A DNA stretch of 60,785 bases from an uncultured Cellvibrionales bacterium (GTDB lineage: Bacteria; Pseudomonadota; Gammaproteobacteria; Pseudomonadales; Porticoccaceae): the NCBI GenBank assembly GCA_913062605.1, contig CAJXWQ010000010.1, forward strand, positions 1 to 60,785, in the 5' to 3' direction. Position numbers and translations under genes: made by a program. Below the pieces are notes generated by a model. The model saw only the letters and a list, made by a program, of their open reading frames with translations. It was not told the DNA's origin and ran no database searches. Positions within the stretch are counted from its first letter, which is position 1. The number at the start of each line of letters is the position of its first letter. This document shows positions 35,845-45,070 of the stretch, piece by piece.

Positions 35845-37410
35845 TTACATCTTCAGTACATCCACAAATAAGGTAAGGCGCTGCCCCGGTTTCAGGTAGT
35901 TTTTTTGATTTAATTTATTCCATTCAAGAATATCGCTAATCTTCAGATTGAACTTGCTAGCAATACGGTACAAAGAGTCGCCTCTACGCACTTTGTATCT
36001 GAGCTTTCTCACACTGGCAGTTGCAGTGCCATCCCCTCCAGCTCTGACTTTTAATCTCTGCCCAAGTTTGAGTGGTGATTTAACATCCAGGCTATTCCAC
36101 TTGGCGATATCACGAATTGAAACTTTTTTGTTTTTAGCTATACGCCATAGTGAGTCGCCGCTTCTTACGGTATAAATATCAGCAGCGCCTCCCAGAGGGC
36201 CGTCAAATAAGGCCCCGTCAAAACCTGTACCAGGAATTTTAAGCCTCTGACCAATACTGAGGTGGTTGCCGGCGAGTGAATTTTTACTTCTCAAGTACTT
36301 GATGGGTACTCGGTGCAAGTGAGCAATTTCTGAGAGGGTGTCACCTGATTTCACCACATACTGTTTAATGGGTGCCCATTCTTCTCTTGGTGTGCTGGCC
36401 AAAGTCATTTGAAAGTGTGTGGCCTCACGAATTGGCAACAAAATATGTTGAGGGCTTTCGGGGTGAGTTACCCTTCGACTGTAACCCGCGTTGAGTCGGA
36501 AGAGCTCCTTGGCATCGACGCGTGCCATTTTTGCAGCTTTCGATAGGTCAATTTGTTCCGAAAGTTTGACCGTGGTGAAGTAGGGGCTGTTGGCCAGTTC
36601 AGGTAGAGCGATACCATGTTTTTCCGGGTTGGCGACGATACGTGAAATAGCCAATAGCTGAGGAACATAGGCTCGGGTTTCGCGTGGCAAACCCAGTGAC
36701 CAGAAATCTGTAGGTTTTCCATTGCGTTTATTGCGCTTGATGGCTCTCCTTACATTGCCTTCACCAGAATTATAGGCAGCCAAGGCCAGCAACCAATCAC
36801 CATCAAAATACTTATGTAGATATTTTAGATACTGAATAGCCGCCTCAGTGGACGCTACTGGGTCACGGCGGCCATCGTACCACCAGTCACGTTTTAGGCC
36901 GAACCTTGACCCTGTGCTTGGGATGAACTGCCAGAGGCCCGATGCATGGCTGTGAGAATAGGCCAGTGGGTCAAAGGCGCTCTCTACCGCGGGCAACATG
37001 GCCAGTTCCAGCGGCATATCGTTCGCTTCTAATTCGGTAATGATGTGGTAGAGGAAGAATTGGCCCCTTTGCATGACGCTATCGATATAGGTCTGGCTAT
37101 TGCTGTACCAGGCCACTTGTTTTTCGATACCGGCGTTATCGTAATGCTCTTTTAGTTCTAACCCTTTTCGAAGGCGTTGCCACAGGTCATTCTGAGTGAT
37201 TTTTTTCGGGTTTGAAGATAGTTTACTTTTACTTTGTGTGGGCTTATTGGTTGTTTGAATAGAGCCATTTTTATCCATGACAACAGCCATTTGTTCGGGT
37301 TCTGGCTGTGGCTTTGATACAGGTATGGCCGCCTCTTGGGTAGGTTGTTGTGCGCACCCTGAGATAAGGACAATCAGAAGCGTGAAAAGGACTCGTGTGT
37401 TAATTTTCAT
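35845..37410 (-). CDS. mltD: Membrane-bound lytic murein transglycosylase D
   Basis: A 520-aa lipoprotein (lipobox ISGC, lipid Cys19). The SLT domain has its catalytic Glu in MLPAVESAFDP and the motifs SGLWQFIPSTGSRFGL and AAYNSGEGNV. Three LysM repeats follow, each starting Y-x-V-x-x-G-D-(T/S)-L (YVVKSGDTLSEIA, YTVRSGDSLWRIA, YKVRRGDSLYRIA) and each ending in GQRL. The ATG at 37410 is chosen to place the lipoprotein signal correctly; the frame from 37509 adds 33 unlikely residues. It cleaves peptidoglycan at the outer-membrane side. Confidence 0.94.
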   Translation of the reverse strand: MKINTRVLFTLLIVLISGCAQQPTQEAAIPVSKPQPEPEQMAVVMDKNGSIQTTNKPTQSKSKLSSNPKKITQNDLWQRLRKGLELKEHYDNAGIEKQVAWYSNSQTYIDSVMQRGQFFLYHIITELEANDMPLELAMLPAVESAFDPLAYSHSHASGLWQFIPSTGSRFGLKRDWWYDGRRDPVASTEAAIQYLKYLHKYFDGDWLLALAAYNSGEGNVRRAIKRNKRNGKPTDFWSLGLPRETRAYVPQLLAISRIVANPEKHGIALPELANSPYFTTVKLSEQIDLSKAAKMARVDAKELFRLNAGYSRRVTHPESPQHILLPIREATHFQMTLASTPREEWAPIKQYVVKSGDTLSEIAHLHRVPIKYLRSKNSLAGNHLSIGQRLKIPGTGFDGALFDGPLGGAADIYTVRSGDSLWRIAKNKKVSIRDIAKWNSLDVKSPLKLGQRLKVRAGGDGTATASVRKLRYKVRRGDSLYRIASKFNLKISDILEWNKLNQKNYLKPGQRLTLFVDVLKM

Positions 37411-37677
37411 AGAAATTATTATGAGTAAAAGGTTAGCGGCATATAATTGGAGGAGGATTGTAACGGCCTGCTCTGTTGGGATCAATTTATGGCAGTTTTT
37501 CTGTAGCATGGCGTGATGAAGTCAGCAATCTTCGTGTTTTGTCATTCATTCAATATGATGAGTACCCAGATGCCAGTAGGGCTGCTGTGAGCTTTCTTCT
37601 GACAGGCTCATTAGGTTCTAGAGTTACTCTCTGAGGCTCTGGGTATTGCTAGAGCTGAATCTTGGTGTTTGTTGTGA

Positions 37678-38445
37678 TCAAAAGTGATCTTTCCAGCGAC
37701 GGATGATGGCAAATGTATCTTCGTCAGAGTTAGCGGGTCGCCCCTCATGCTCTTCGGCCGCTTTTCTGATACTGGGTTGATCCGCTCGTAGAAAGGGGTT
37801 TGACGACAACTCTTTGGTCAGTGTCGAGGGAACCGTAAACTGGTTCTGTTGACGTTCTTGTCGTACCTGTAAGGCTCTCTGTTGTAATACTTTATTTTCT
37901 GGCTCAACGGCCAAGGCAAATTCAAGGTTAGCTTGAGTGTACTCATGTGTGCAGTAGATGAGTGTTTCAGCAGGTAGCATTGCCAGACGAGACAGAGAAT
38001 GCCACATTTGCTCAGGTGTCCCCTCAAATAGGCGGCCACAGCCACCGGCAAACAGGGTGTCGCCACAGAAGACCAGTGGTTCATCAGCAGTGAAATAGGC
38101 GAGGTGATCTAGGGTGTGGCCTGGTACTGCCAACACATCAAACACTGTTTCTGCAAGATTCAGAGAATCTCCATCTTTCATAATATGGGTGACTTGGGTG
38201 ATACCCTTGGGGCCGTAAACAGGTACCTGATATTTATCGAGCAGCTGGTGGATACCGCCCACATGGTCGGGGTGGTGGTGGGTCACAATAATACCTGCCA
38301 GTGATAGCTCCAATCTGTTTAGGGACTCTATGACAGGACTGGCGTCACCAGGGTCAACGACATAGGCTCTGTTGTTTCCGGGCTGATGAAACAGCCAGAT
38401 ATAATTGTCTGTAAATGCAGGGATGGTATGAACAATTAGAGACAT
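37678..38445 (-). CDS. gloB: Hydroxyacylglutathione hydrolase (glyoxalase II)
   Basis: A 255-aa metallo-beta-lactamase-fold enzyme that hydrolyses S-D-lactoylglutathione, the second step of methylglyoxal detoxification. The metal motif THHHPDH (55-61) and the later LPGHTLDH-type motif VPGHTLDHLAY and CGDTLFAGGCGR are complete; THEYTQANLEFA near the C-terminus binds glutathione. Length is normal. It is divergent from the methyltransferase gene at 38579, the arrangement also seen in Pseudomonas. Confidence 0.95.
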   Translation of the reverse strand: MSLIVHTIPAFTDNYIWLFHQPGNNRAYVVDPGDASPVIESLNRLELSLAGIIVTHHHPDHVGGIHQLLDKYQVPVYGPKGITQVTHIMKDGDSLNLAETVFDVLAVPGHTLDHLAYFTADEPLVFCGDTLFAGGCGRLFEGTPEQMWHSLSRLAMLPAETLIYCTHEYTQANLEFALAVEPENKVLQQRALQVRQERQQNQFTVPSTLTKELSSNPFLRADQPSIRKAAEEHEGRPANSDEDTFAIIRRWKDHF

Positions 38446-38578
38446 GATCGGTTCCGGTAGTTTTCAACGCACATATTACCCATAATAAACGAATTAAAAG
38501 GGGTGGCGTAAATACCTGTCTGATAAGAACCACAGATATAGAGTCATTGAGCTGAGAAAATATGAGTGTGGGATAAGA

Positions 38579-39397
38579 ATGCGTAACTTGTTCCAAGCAT
38601 CCAGAGCATATTTCGATGGAAAACATCGGGTGCTCCCCTTGACGGCTACTCAGGTATCGCTGGATAGCTGGTTTCAGACCCATTATGGTCAATACCTATT
38701 GCAGCGTGAACAGGAAGCATTAACTCAGGTCATGCCTGAATTAGGCGCCCACAGGATGATGCATTTGGGTGTGACACCACACCAGCTACTTACGGGTGAA
38801 TATAACCATCTTCACAGCTTTTCTATTGGTGCATCGCTTGGCTCGCAAAGTGATTGTGACGCGGTTGCTGATTACGATAGTTTGCCTTTGCCATCAGAGA
38901 CGGTTGATACAGTATTGCTTCTACATGCACGTGAGTTTTCTCAATACCCCCATGAGGTACTAAAAGAAGCAGCGCGGGTGCTAACACCCTGTGGACATAT
39001 GGTGTTAGTGGTGTTGAACCCTATCAGCTTCTTTGGTTTGACGAAGTGGCCTGCCAGACTACTTTCATCTCAGGCTATTTGGCGCCATCATAGTTTACGC
39101 CATCGTCGATTACTGGACTGGTTGAGGTTGTTGAATTGTCAGCCAATTAAGGCTGTATCAGGTAGCTTTCCTTTACCGTTTCAATGGCTAAGAACTGATG
39201 ATCAGGTAGGCTTTACGGAAAAAATTGGGCAAAAGTACCGGTTGCCTTGGGGGGCATTCTATATTGTGGTTGCTCGGAAATACGTCGCTCGACCGACACC
39301 ACTTGGACCTCGAAGGTGGAGGTCTATAGGTATCCCTGTGGTACCGGCGGTGAAAAAGAATAGTGTCATCAAAACACCTATTTCAGGAGAAAAGTAG
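38579..39397 (+). CDS. Class I SAM-dependent methyltransferase next to gloB and rnhA
   Basis: A 272-aa methyltransferase-like protein. Motif I is degenerate (MMHLGVTPHQLL); DYDSLPLPSETVDTVLLLHAREFSQYPHEVLKEAARVL is the strand IV-V region typical of the family. The C-terminal third is basic (RPTPLGPRRWRSIG). Conserved between gloB and rnhA in related genomes; substrate unknown. The stop is directly followed by the TTG start of rnhA, so the two are co-translated. Confidence 0.83.
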   Translation: MRNLFQASRAYFDGKHRVLPLTATQVSLDSWFQTHYGQYLLQREQEALTQVMPELGAHRMMHLGVTPHQLLTGEYNHLHSFSIGASLGSQSDCDAVADYDSLPLPSETVDTVLLLHAREFSQYPHEVLKEAARVLTPCGHMVLVVLNPISFFGLTKWPARLLSSQAIWRHHSLRHRRLLDWLRLLNCQPIKAVSGSFPLPFQWLRTDDQVGFTEKIGQKYRLPWGAFYIVVARKYVARPTPLGPRRWRSIGIPVVPAVKKNSVIKTPISGEK

Positions 39398-39832
39398 TTG
39401 AAGGAATTAGAAATTTTTACCGATGGTGCCTGCCGAGGAAACCCAGGGCCAGGCGGTTGGGGTGCTCTATTGCGCTACGATGGCAATGAAAAAACAATTT
39501 ACGGCGGTGAAGGTGAAACTACGAACAATCGTATGGAGCTTACAGCGGCAATTGAAGCACTGGCAGAATTGAAACAGCCTTGTAGCGTGATTTTGACAAC
39601 AGATTCACAATACGTGCGTCAGGGTATCACCAGCTGGCTAGAGAATTGGAAGAAGCGGGGCTGGAAGACAGCAAGTAAGAAGCCGGTCAAAAATGTGGAC
39701 TTGTGGCAACGTCTCGAAGAAGAAGCGGCACGTCATCAGGTGGAGTGGCTCTGGGTTAAAGGGCATAGCGGCCACCGGGAAAATGAGATAGCAGATCAGC
39801 TGGCCAATCGTGGTATTGATGAGTTGGAGTGA
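39398..39832 (+). CDS. rnhA: Ribonuclease HI
   Basis: A 144-aa enzyme that cuts RNA in RNA-DNA hybrids. Catalytic residues are intact: Asp9 (FTDGAC), Glu47 (NRMELTAA), Asp69 (TTDSQYV), Asp133 (NEIADQLA) and His123 in KGHSGH. It starts with TTG after an AGGAGA RBS, immediately after the preceding stop. dnaQ follows on the same strand after 72 bp, a common pairing. Confidence 0.95.
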   Translation: MKELEIFTDGACRGNPGPGGWGALLRYDGNEKTIYGGEGETTNNRMELTAAIEALAELKQPCSVILTTDSQYVRQGITSWLENWKKRGWKTASKKPVKNVDLWQRLEEEAARHQVEWLWVKGHSGHRENEIADQLANRGIDELE

Positions 39833-39847
39833 GGGGATGATATCTAT

Positions 39848-39875
39848 TTCTTAGGGATACCTTCTTAGGGATACC
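39848..39875. repeat. Perfect 14-bp tandem duplication between rnhA and dnaQ
   Basis: TTCTTAGGGATACC occurs twice head to tail (39848-39861 and 39862-39875). A second tandem repeat, AGCCATAGTG in 12-bp steps, follows at the dnaQ start. Both are short slippage-type duplications in the dnaQ leader. Confidence 0.85.
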
Positions 39876-39904
39876 ACCAAAACCTAAACAATTACCAGAT
39901 ATGA

Positions 39905-40657
39905 GTGAGAGCCATAGTGAAAGCCATAGTGCGACAGGTTGTACTTGATACTGAAACGACAGGTCTTGAAACCAGCCAGGACCACCGAATTATTGAGATT
40001 GGTTGTGTTGAGCTGGTTAACCGTCGATTAACTGGGCGCCACTATCACCAATACATCAACCCTGAGCGGGAAGTAGATCATGGGGCAATGGAAGTTCATG
40101 GTCTTACCGATGAATTTCTTGCAGATAAACCCGTCTTTTCAGCGATTACTGATGAGTTTCTGGCCTTTATCAATGGGGCTGAGCTGGTCATTCACAATGC
40201 ACCTTTTGATATAGGCTTTATTGACCACGAGTTCGCCAAATTAGATGGCACTGGTCAGGTGACAGACGTTTGTACTGTGGTGGACACACTGGTGATGGCC
40301 AGGCACATGCATCCCGGTCAAAAGAATAATCTGGATGCTTTGTGTAAACGTTATGGTGTCGATAACTCCCAGAGGGATTTGCATGGCGCATTGCTGGATG
40401 CGGAGATTCTTGGTGATGTCTATCTGCTGATGACCGGTGGGCAGGTTGATTTGGTGCTTGGTGGCAAAAATAGCCAAGGTGCCAGCAATGGCATGGATGA
40501 GATTCGTCGCCTACCTACAGAGAGACCGGCTCTCAGGGTGATACGTGCCAGTGAAGAAGAGCTGAATTTACACAATGACAATCTGATTAAGATTGATCAG
40601 GCCAGTAATAGTGGTTGCGTCTGGCTGGCGACGCCAAATGACGCCGCCACAGATTAG
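39905..40657 (+). CDS. dnaQ: DNA polymerase III epsilon subunit (3'-5' proofreading exonuclease)
   Basis: A 250-aa DEDDh exonuclease. Motif I RQVVLDTETTGLE, motif II ELVIHNAPFDIGFIDHE and motif III HGALLDAEILGDVYL are complete, and the C-terminal tail that holds the polymerase alpha subunit follows. The start is uncertain: in-frame GTG codons at 39905, 39917 and 39929 arise from a 12-bp tandem repeat, and none has a strong RBS. The family usually has about 5-10 residues before RQ(I/V)VLDTETTG, which favours 39905 or 39917. Confidence 0.94.
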   Translation: MRAIVKAIVRQVVLDTETTGLETSQDHRIIEIGCVELVNRRLTGRHYHQYINPEREVDHGAMEVHGLTDEFLADKPVFSAITDEFLAFINGAELVIHNAPFDIGFIDHEFAKLDGTGQVTDVCTVVDTLVMARHMHPGQKNNLDALCKRYGVDNSQRDLHGALLDAEILGDVYLLMTGGQVDLVLGGKNSQGASNGMDEIRRLPTERPALRVIRASEEELNLHNDNLIKIDQASNSGCVWLATPNDAATD

Positions 40658-40687
40658 TTATAGGTGTTGCTCAGAGTTCGGGTGAGG

Positions 40688-42196
40688 TTATAGAACGTAC
40701 TTCACGCATAAAACCCCAACAGTAGAAAGAACGATAGTATAGGGCAGAGCCATAATCACCATTCGTCCATAGGACAACCGGATTAGTGGTGCTAGTGCCG
40801 AGGTCAACAGGAATAAGAAGGCTGCCTGTCCATTTGGCGTTGCAACACTGGGGAGGTTTGTACCTGTGTTGATAGCAATCGTCAGCAGATCGAAATGCTC
40901 TCTAGTAATTTTCCCTGCATCGAATACCGCTTTGACCTCATTAATGTATACCGTTGCTACAAACACATTATCGCTGATCGCTGACAGTACACCATTGGCG
41001 ATAAAGAACATCACCGGTTGAACACTCTGATCCATGGCGAGTACGGCTGCTATGACCGGAGAGAACAGGTGTTGTTCGTGAATAACGGCAACAATTGCGA
41101 AGAAAACTACCAGTAACGCAGTAAAGGGCAGGGCCTCTTCAAAGGCATGACCAATTCGATGTTCTTCGGTGATGCCGTTAAATGCGGTCAGCAACACAAT
41201 AACAGTCAGACCAATCAAACCGACTGGGGCAAGGTGGAATGCCAAACCAACCACCAGGAAAATAGCCACCAAGGCCTGAACAATCAGTGATACCCGGTGC
41301 TTGTTGGTCATTTTTTTGGCTTCTTGCGCATCAAACTCTTCAAGTACAGTGCGCACATTGTCGGGAAGCTCGGTGCCATAGCCGAACCAACCAACCTTTT
41401 CTAGCAGTACGCAGGTCAGTAGTCCGCAGACCAACACTGGCATAGTGACAGGGGCCATGATCAGGAAGAATTCTATGAAAGTCCATCCGGCTTTTTCTGC
41501 AATCAGCAGGTTCTGTGGTTCGCCTACCAGTGTCGTTACACCGCCCAATGCAGTACCAACGGCACCGTGCATAATTAGGCTACGCAGAAACATACGGAAG
41601 CCTTCCAAATCTTCCCGGTGATACTCCATCACACTGGCATCGTTGGAATGGTCATGGTCGTGTTCGTGGTGAATCTCTTTCCCAGAGGCCACTTTGTGGT
41701 ATACAGAGTAGAAACCAATGGCAACGCTGATTAATACTGCTGTTACGGTCAGTGCATCCAGAAAGGCAGAGAGAAATGCGCCTGCGAAGCAGAAGAGCAA
41801 CGATAAAAATGCTTTTGACCGCACACCAATCAGAATTTTGGTAAAGGTAAACAGCAGCAGGTCACGCATAAAGTAAATGCCTGCAACCATAAACATCAAC
41901 AGCAGGATAACTTCAAAATTCCCCAGTGCTTCGTGATAGACCGTTTCCGGTTTTGCCATACCCAAAATAATGGCTTCAATGGCTAGTAGTCCACCCGGCT
42001 GTAGGGGGTAGCATTTGAGGGCCATTGCCAAGGTAAAAATAAATTCGACGATCAATACCCAGCCAGTGACGAAATTACCAACAGTGGCAATCAGGATTGG
42101 GTTCGCAACCAAAAAAGCCAGAATGGTGTATTTGTACCAATCGGGAGAGTTGCCCAGGAAATTTTTGCTAAAAGCCTGAAGCATTGGCTGGGGCAT
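40688..42196 (-). CDS. nhaB: Na+/H+ antiporter NhaB
   Basis: A 502-aa polytopic membrane protein with about twelve helices. It begins [26 protein letters not shown], the typical NhaB opening. NhaB extrudes Na+ in exchange for more than one H+ and suits a cell whose nqr complex keeps a sodium gradient. A His-rich cytoplasmic loop ([11 protein letters not shown]) in the middle may be a pH or metal sensor. AAGGA precedes the ATG. Length is standard. It converges on dnaQ with 30 bp between stops and is divergent from nudC. Confidence 0.94.
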   Translation of the reverse strand: MPQPMLQAFSKNFLGNSPDWYKYTILAFLVANPILIATVGNFVTGWVLIVEFIFTLAMALKCYPLQPGGLLAIEAIILGMAKPETVYHEALGNFEVILLLMFMVAGIYFMRDLLLFTFTKILIGVRSKAFLSLLFCFAGAFLSAFLDALTVTAVLISVAIGFYSVYHKVASGKEIHHEHDHDHSNDASVMEYHREDLEGFRMFLRSLIMHGAVGTALGGVTTLVGEPQNLLIAEKAGWTFIEFFLIMAPVTMPVLVCGLLTCVLLEKVGWFGYGTELPDNVRTVLEEFDAQEAKKMTNKHRVSLIVQALVAIFLVVGLAFHLAPVGLIGLTVIVLLTAFNGITEEHRIGHAFEEALPFTALLVVFFAIVAVIHEQHLFSPVIAAVLAMDQSVQPVMFFIANGVLSAISDNVFVATVYINEVKAVFDAGKITREHFDLLTIAINTGTNLPSVATPNGQAAFLFLLTSALAPLIRLSYGRMVIMALPYTIVLSTVGVLCVKYVL

Positions 42197-42443
42197 GGGG
42201 TAATCCTTATGTTGTTGGTCTATCTCGTTTGGCTAAAACCAGAAGGACAATGAAGTTATTATTTTTGCCAAGATGTATGGGAGCGAACGGTATAACGGAG
42301 TAGGCATTTTTGCAAGCATGAGTACTGGTATGATGGCCCCGTGAGGTTATGTTAAAGGGAGAAAATGAGTGCCTGAAATGGGCGCAATTGATACTGTCTT
42401 ATAGAACCTGACGTTCTAATGTATGTTTGTCCAAAGGGTTGAT

Positions 42444-43298
42444 ATGTTCCAATTTGGTGAGTTTTACCCCTGTAGTATTTTGCCCGAGGCATTTGACGGC
42501 CAGCCATTATTGGTGGCTATTACTGGAAGCAAGCTACTTAGTTCTGAGAATAACGAACACTTTTTGTTTGAGCCTGAGCAGCTTCCTGTTTGTGAGGGGC
42601 TTTCTCGTCACCTGCTTGGGGTCTATAACCAACGCCCATGTTATGCAGTAGATGTTGGTGGGGTAGCGAATATTCCCAACGGTACTGAATGGCGTGAGCC
42701 AGGAGGCTTGGAATGGAGAGAGTTACGTTCACTTCTTGGCTTGGTCGATGAGCTGCATTTTAATTTGGCAGGGCGGGCAATTCAGATTATTCAGTGGGAT
42801 CGTGAACATCACTATTGTGGTTGTTGTGGTCGTCCAACAGTCGTGAACGAAGATGATCGATCTCGTGCCTGCAATCATTGTGATCAGGTATTTTATCCTA
42901 GAATTTCACCCTGTGTCATTGTGGTTGTGACAAAGGGAGATCACTGCCTGCTTGCCAGTAATGTGGCTTGGGAAGGCAGATTTTACAGTGCATTGGCCGG
43001 GTTTATCGAACCTGGGGAAACTGCCGAATCAGCCTTGCACCGAGAAGTCATGGAAGAAGTGTGTATAGAAGTGGAGAATCTACGATATTTTGGCAGCCAG
43101 CCCTGGCCATTTCCTGGGCAGTTGATGATTGGCTTCCATGCAACCTACAAATCCGGTGATATTCAGGTAGATAATAATGAAATTATGGCGGCAGATTGGT
43201 GGCATTATGACGATTTACCACCATGCCCTGAAACGAGTACCTTGTCAGGACAATTGATACAGTCATTTGTGGATAGTTGCAGAGAAGAGGGTCGCTGA
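42444..43298 (+). CDS. nudC: NAD(+) diphosphatase NudC
   Basis: A 284-aa Nudix enzyme that cleaves NADH to NMNH and AMP and can remove NAD caps from RNA. The zinc ribbon (CGCCGRP and CNHCDQVFYPR) and the Nudix box GFIEPGETAESALHREVMEE are complete; SQPWPFPGQLMIGF is the NudC-specific motif. The ATG at 42444 follows AAAGGG and is preferred to 42423, which has no RBS. The next gene follows after 2 bp. Confidence 0.93.
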   Translation: MFQFGEFYPCSILPEAFDGQPLLVAITGSKLLSSENNEHFLFEPEQLPVCEGLSRHLLGVYNQRPCYAVDVGGVANIPNGTEWREPGGLEWRELRSLLGLVDELHFNLAGRAIQIIQWDREHHYCGCCGRPTVVNEDDRSRACNHCDQVFYPRISPCVIVVVTKGDHCLLASNVAWEGRFYSALAGFIEPGETAESALHREVMEEVCIEVENLRYFGSQPWPFPGQLMIGFHATYKSGDIQVDNNEIMAADWWHYDDLPPCPETSTLSGQLIQSFVDSCREEGR

Positions 43299-43300
43299 AA

Positions 43301-43954
43301 GTGCAATTTAACATCTCTACACTTATTCCTGTCATTGTAGGCATTGCGCTGCTGTTGTTATCCCTACGGCTTCTATTAAGGCGAGCCATGATTGGGAGTG
43401 TTGTCAGAGCCTTGGTGGGGTTGGTACTACTGCTCGGGAGTGTGTTCTGCTTTTTGGGTGCTTTGGATCTATTAACCTATCGCCAACTGCTTCAAGAAGA
43501 ATCTGTAGTCACACTGCAATTTGAGAAGCTCAAGGCTCAGGCATACCGTGTCATTCTTGTGGATAGTCGCGGCCACCAATATCGTTATCACCTGAAGGGT
43601 GATCAATGGCAATTAGACGCACGGTTGATCCGTTGGCACCCAAGCCTTGCCAATGTTGGTTTTGGTTCTCTGTATCGACTGGAAAGAATCAGTGGCAGGT
43701 ACAGTAATTTTAGGCAAGAAATGAGTGCTGAACGTACTGTTCATCAGTTAGAGGCAAGTCCTTATGCGGTAGATACCTGGGTCTGGCTGAAGCAACTTCC
43801 CTGGCTGCGTGAGTGGGTTGATGCCCAGTACGGATCAGCGATGTTTATGCCTATGGCGGACGGCGCTATTTTTGAAGTAAAGCTGGGTTTCGCGGGATTG
43901 GTGGCCCGTCCAGTGAATAGTGCGGGTAAGCAGGCGGTGTCTGGTTGGCAATGA
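43301..43954 (+). CDS. Two-helix membrane protein, unknown
   Basis: A 217-aa protein. Two N-terminal transmembrane helices (about 6-24 and 31-56), then a soluble domain that may lie in the cytoplasm. The domain contains a beta-rich start (VTLQFEKLKAQAYRVILVDSRG) and an ending with PWLREWVDAQYGSAMFMPM. It resembles proteins sometimes labelled cation/multidrug efflux pump, but there is no transporter core. It starts with GTG 2 bp after nudC, so it shares its message. sohB follows. Confidence 0.75.
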   Translation: MQFNISTLIPVIVGIALLLLSLRLLLRRAMIGSVVRALVGLVLLLGSVFCFLGALDLLTYRQLLQEESVVTLQFEKLKAQAYRVILVDSRGHQYRYHLKGDQWQLDARLIRWHPSLANVGFGSLYRLERISGRYSNFRQEMSAERTVHQLEASPYAVDTWVWLKQLPWLREWVDAQYGSAMFMPMADGAIFEVKLGFAGLVARPVNSAGKQAVSGWQ

Positions 43955-44005
43955 TACACTCGCGCATCAAATGATGAGTCAACAAATAATAGAGGGAGTT
44001 TAAGA

Positions 44006-45031
44006 TTGGAATTTTTGTCTCAGTATGGTCTGTTTCTCGCGAAGGCGATTACCATGGTCGTTGGACTGTTGGTCGTCATTGGTACCATTGCAGGCCTCAG
44101 TAGTAAGATAAGAAAATCTGCGAGAGGGGAGCTTGAAGTTCATCGTTTGAATGAAGACTTTGAACACATGGGCAATACCTTGCAGGTTGCCATGCTAAAT
44201 CCTGCAGAGCAGAAACAGCTGGCAAAGGAACAGAAAAAAGAGGCCAAGCTTCGTAAAAAGATGGTTTCTGATAAAAAGCGGGTTTTTCTACTGAACTTTA
44301 AGGGAGACATGCGTGCTTCTGCTGCAACAAACCTTCGTGAAGAAATTACCGCTGTACTGAGTCAGTCCAAGTCAGAGGATGAAATCGTGGTTCGGTTGGA
44401 GAGTGCAGGCGGTATGGTGCACAGCTACGGTCTTGCCTCCAGTCAACTTGATCGAATTAAAAAGCGGGGTATTCCCCTGACTGTTTGCGTTGATAAGGTG
44501 GCCGCCAGCGGTGGTTATATGATGGCCTGTGTAGCAGATAAAATCTTGGCTGCACCGTTTTCTATCCTTGGTTCTATTGGTGTGGTTGCACAGTTACCCA
44601 ATTTTAATCGTTTGTTAAAGAAACACGATATTGATGTGGAGTTGCATACGGCAGGTGAGCACAAACGAACACTTACCATGTTCGGTGAAAATACTGACCA
44701 GGATCGTGAGAAATTTGTAGAAGACCTGGAAGATACCCATCAGCTTTTTAAAGATTTTGTGGGACAGCGACGCCAGGAAGTTGATATAGATAGGATTTCT
44801 ACGGGTGAAATCTGGCTGGGTACTCGTGCAAAAGAGAAGGGATTGGTCGATGAGTTGATGACCAGTGATGAGTACTTGGTTAACTTGTCATCAGATGCAG
44901 ATATTTACGAAGTAAAATATACCCACCGAAAAAGTCTACCCGAAAAAATGGGGCTTGCCGCAGAAAATAGTACTGACAGGCTATTGCTTCGTTGGTGGAA
45001 TAGATTGCGATCCAACCAATACTACTCTTGA
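44006..45031 (+). CDS. sohB: Inner-membrane serine protease SohB
   Basis: A 341-aa SppA-family protease. N-terminal transmembrane helix (about 8-31), a charged coiled stretch rich in Lys and Glu (65-92), then the protease domain: Ser168 in KVAASGGYMMACVADKI and catalytic Lys220 in AGEHKRTLTMF. SohB acts on periplasmic-side or membrane peptides. It starts with TTG after GGGAG. Length is normal. The next gene converges on it, with a small terminator between. Confidence 0.93.
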   Translation: MEFLSQYGLFLAKAITMVVGLLVVIGTIAGLSSKIRKSARGELEVHRLNEDFEHMGNTLQVAMLNPAEQKQLAKEQKKEAKLRKKMVSDKKRVFLLNFKGDMRASAATNLREEITAVLSQSKSEDEIVVRLESAGGMVHSYGLASSQLDRIKKRGIPLTVCVDKVAASGGYMMACVADKILAAPFSILGSIGVVAQLPNFNRLLKKHDIDVELHTAGEHKRTLTMFGENTDQDREKFVEDLEDTHQLFKDFVGQRRQEVDIDRISTGEIWLGTRAKEKGLVDELMTSDEYLVNLSSDADIYEVKYTHRKSLPEKMGLAAENSTDRLLLRWWNRLRSNQYYS

Positions 45032-45048
45032 TTCACTCTTTGGAAGAG

Positions 45049-45070
45049 CTAGCCTAGCCAGGCTAGTTTC
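45049..45070 (+). terminator. Small terminator after sohB
   Basis: CTAGCCT-AGCC-AGGCTAG (45049-45066) forms a 7-bp stem with a 4-nt loop followed by TTTC. It overlaps the last codons of the convergent antiporter gene, so it may serve both directions only weakly. Confidence 0.5.

Noticed and set aside
37411-37677. Gene remnant or small RNA between mltD and gloB
   Set aside because: No frame with homology, no promoter-terminator pair and no stable hairpin was evident; I see nothing to annotate.
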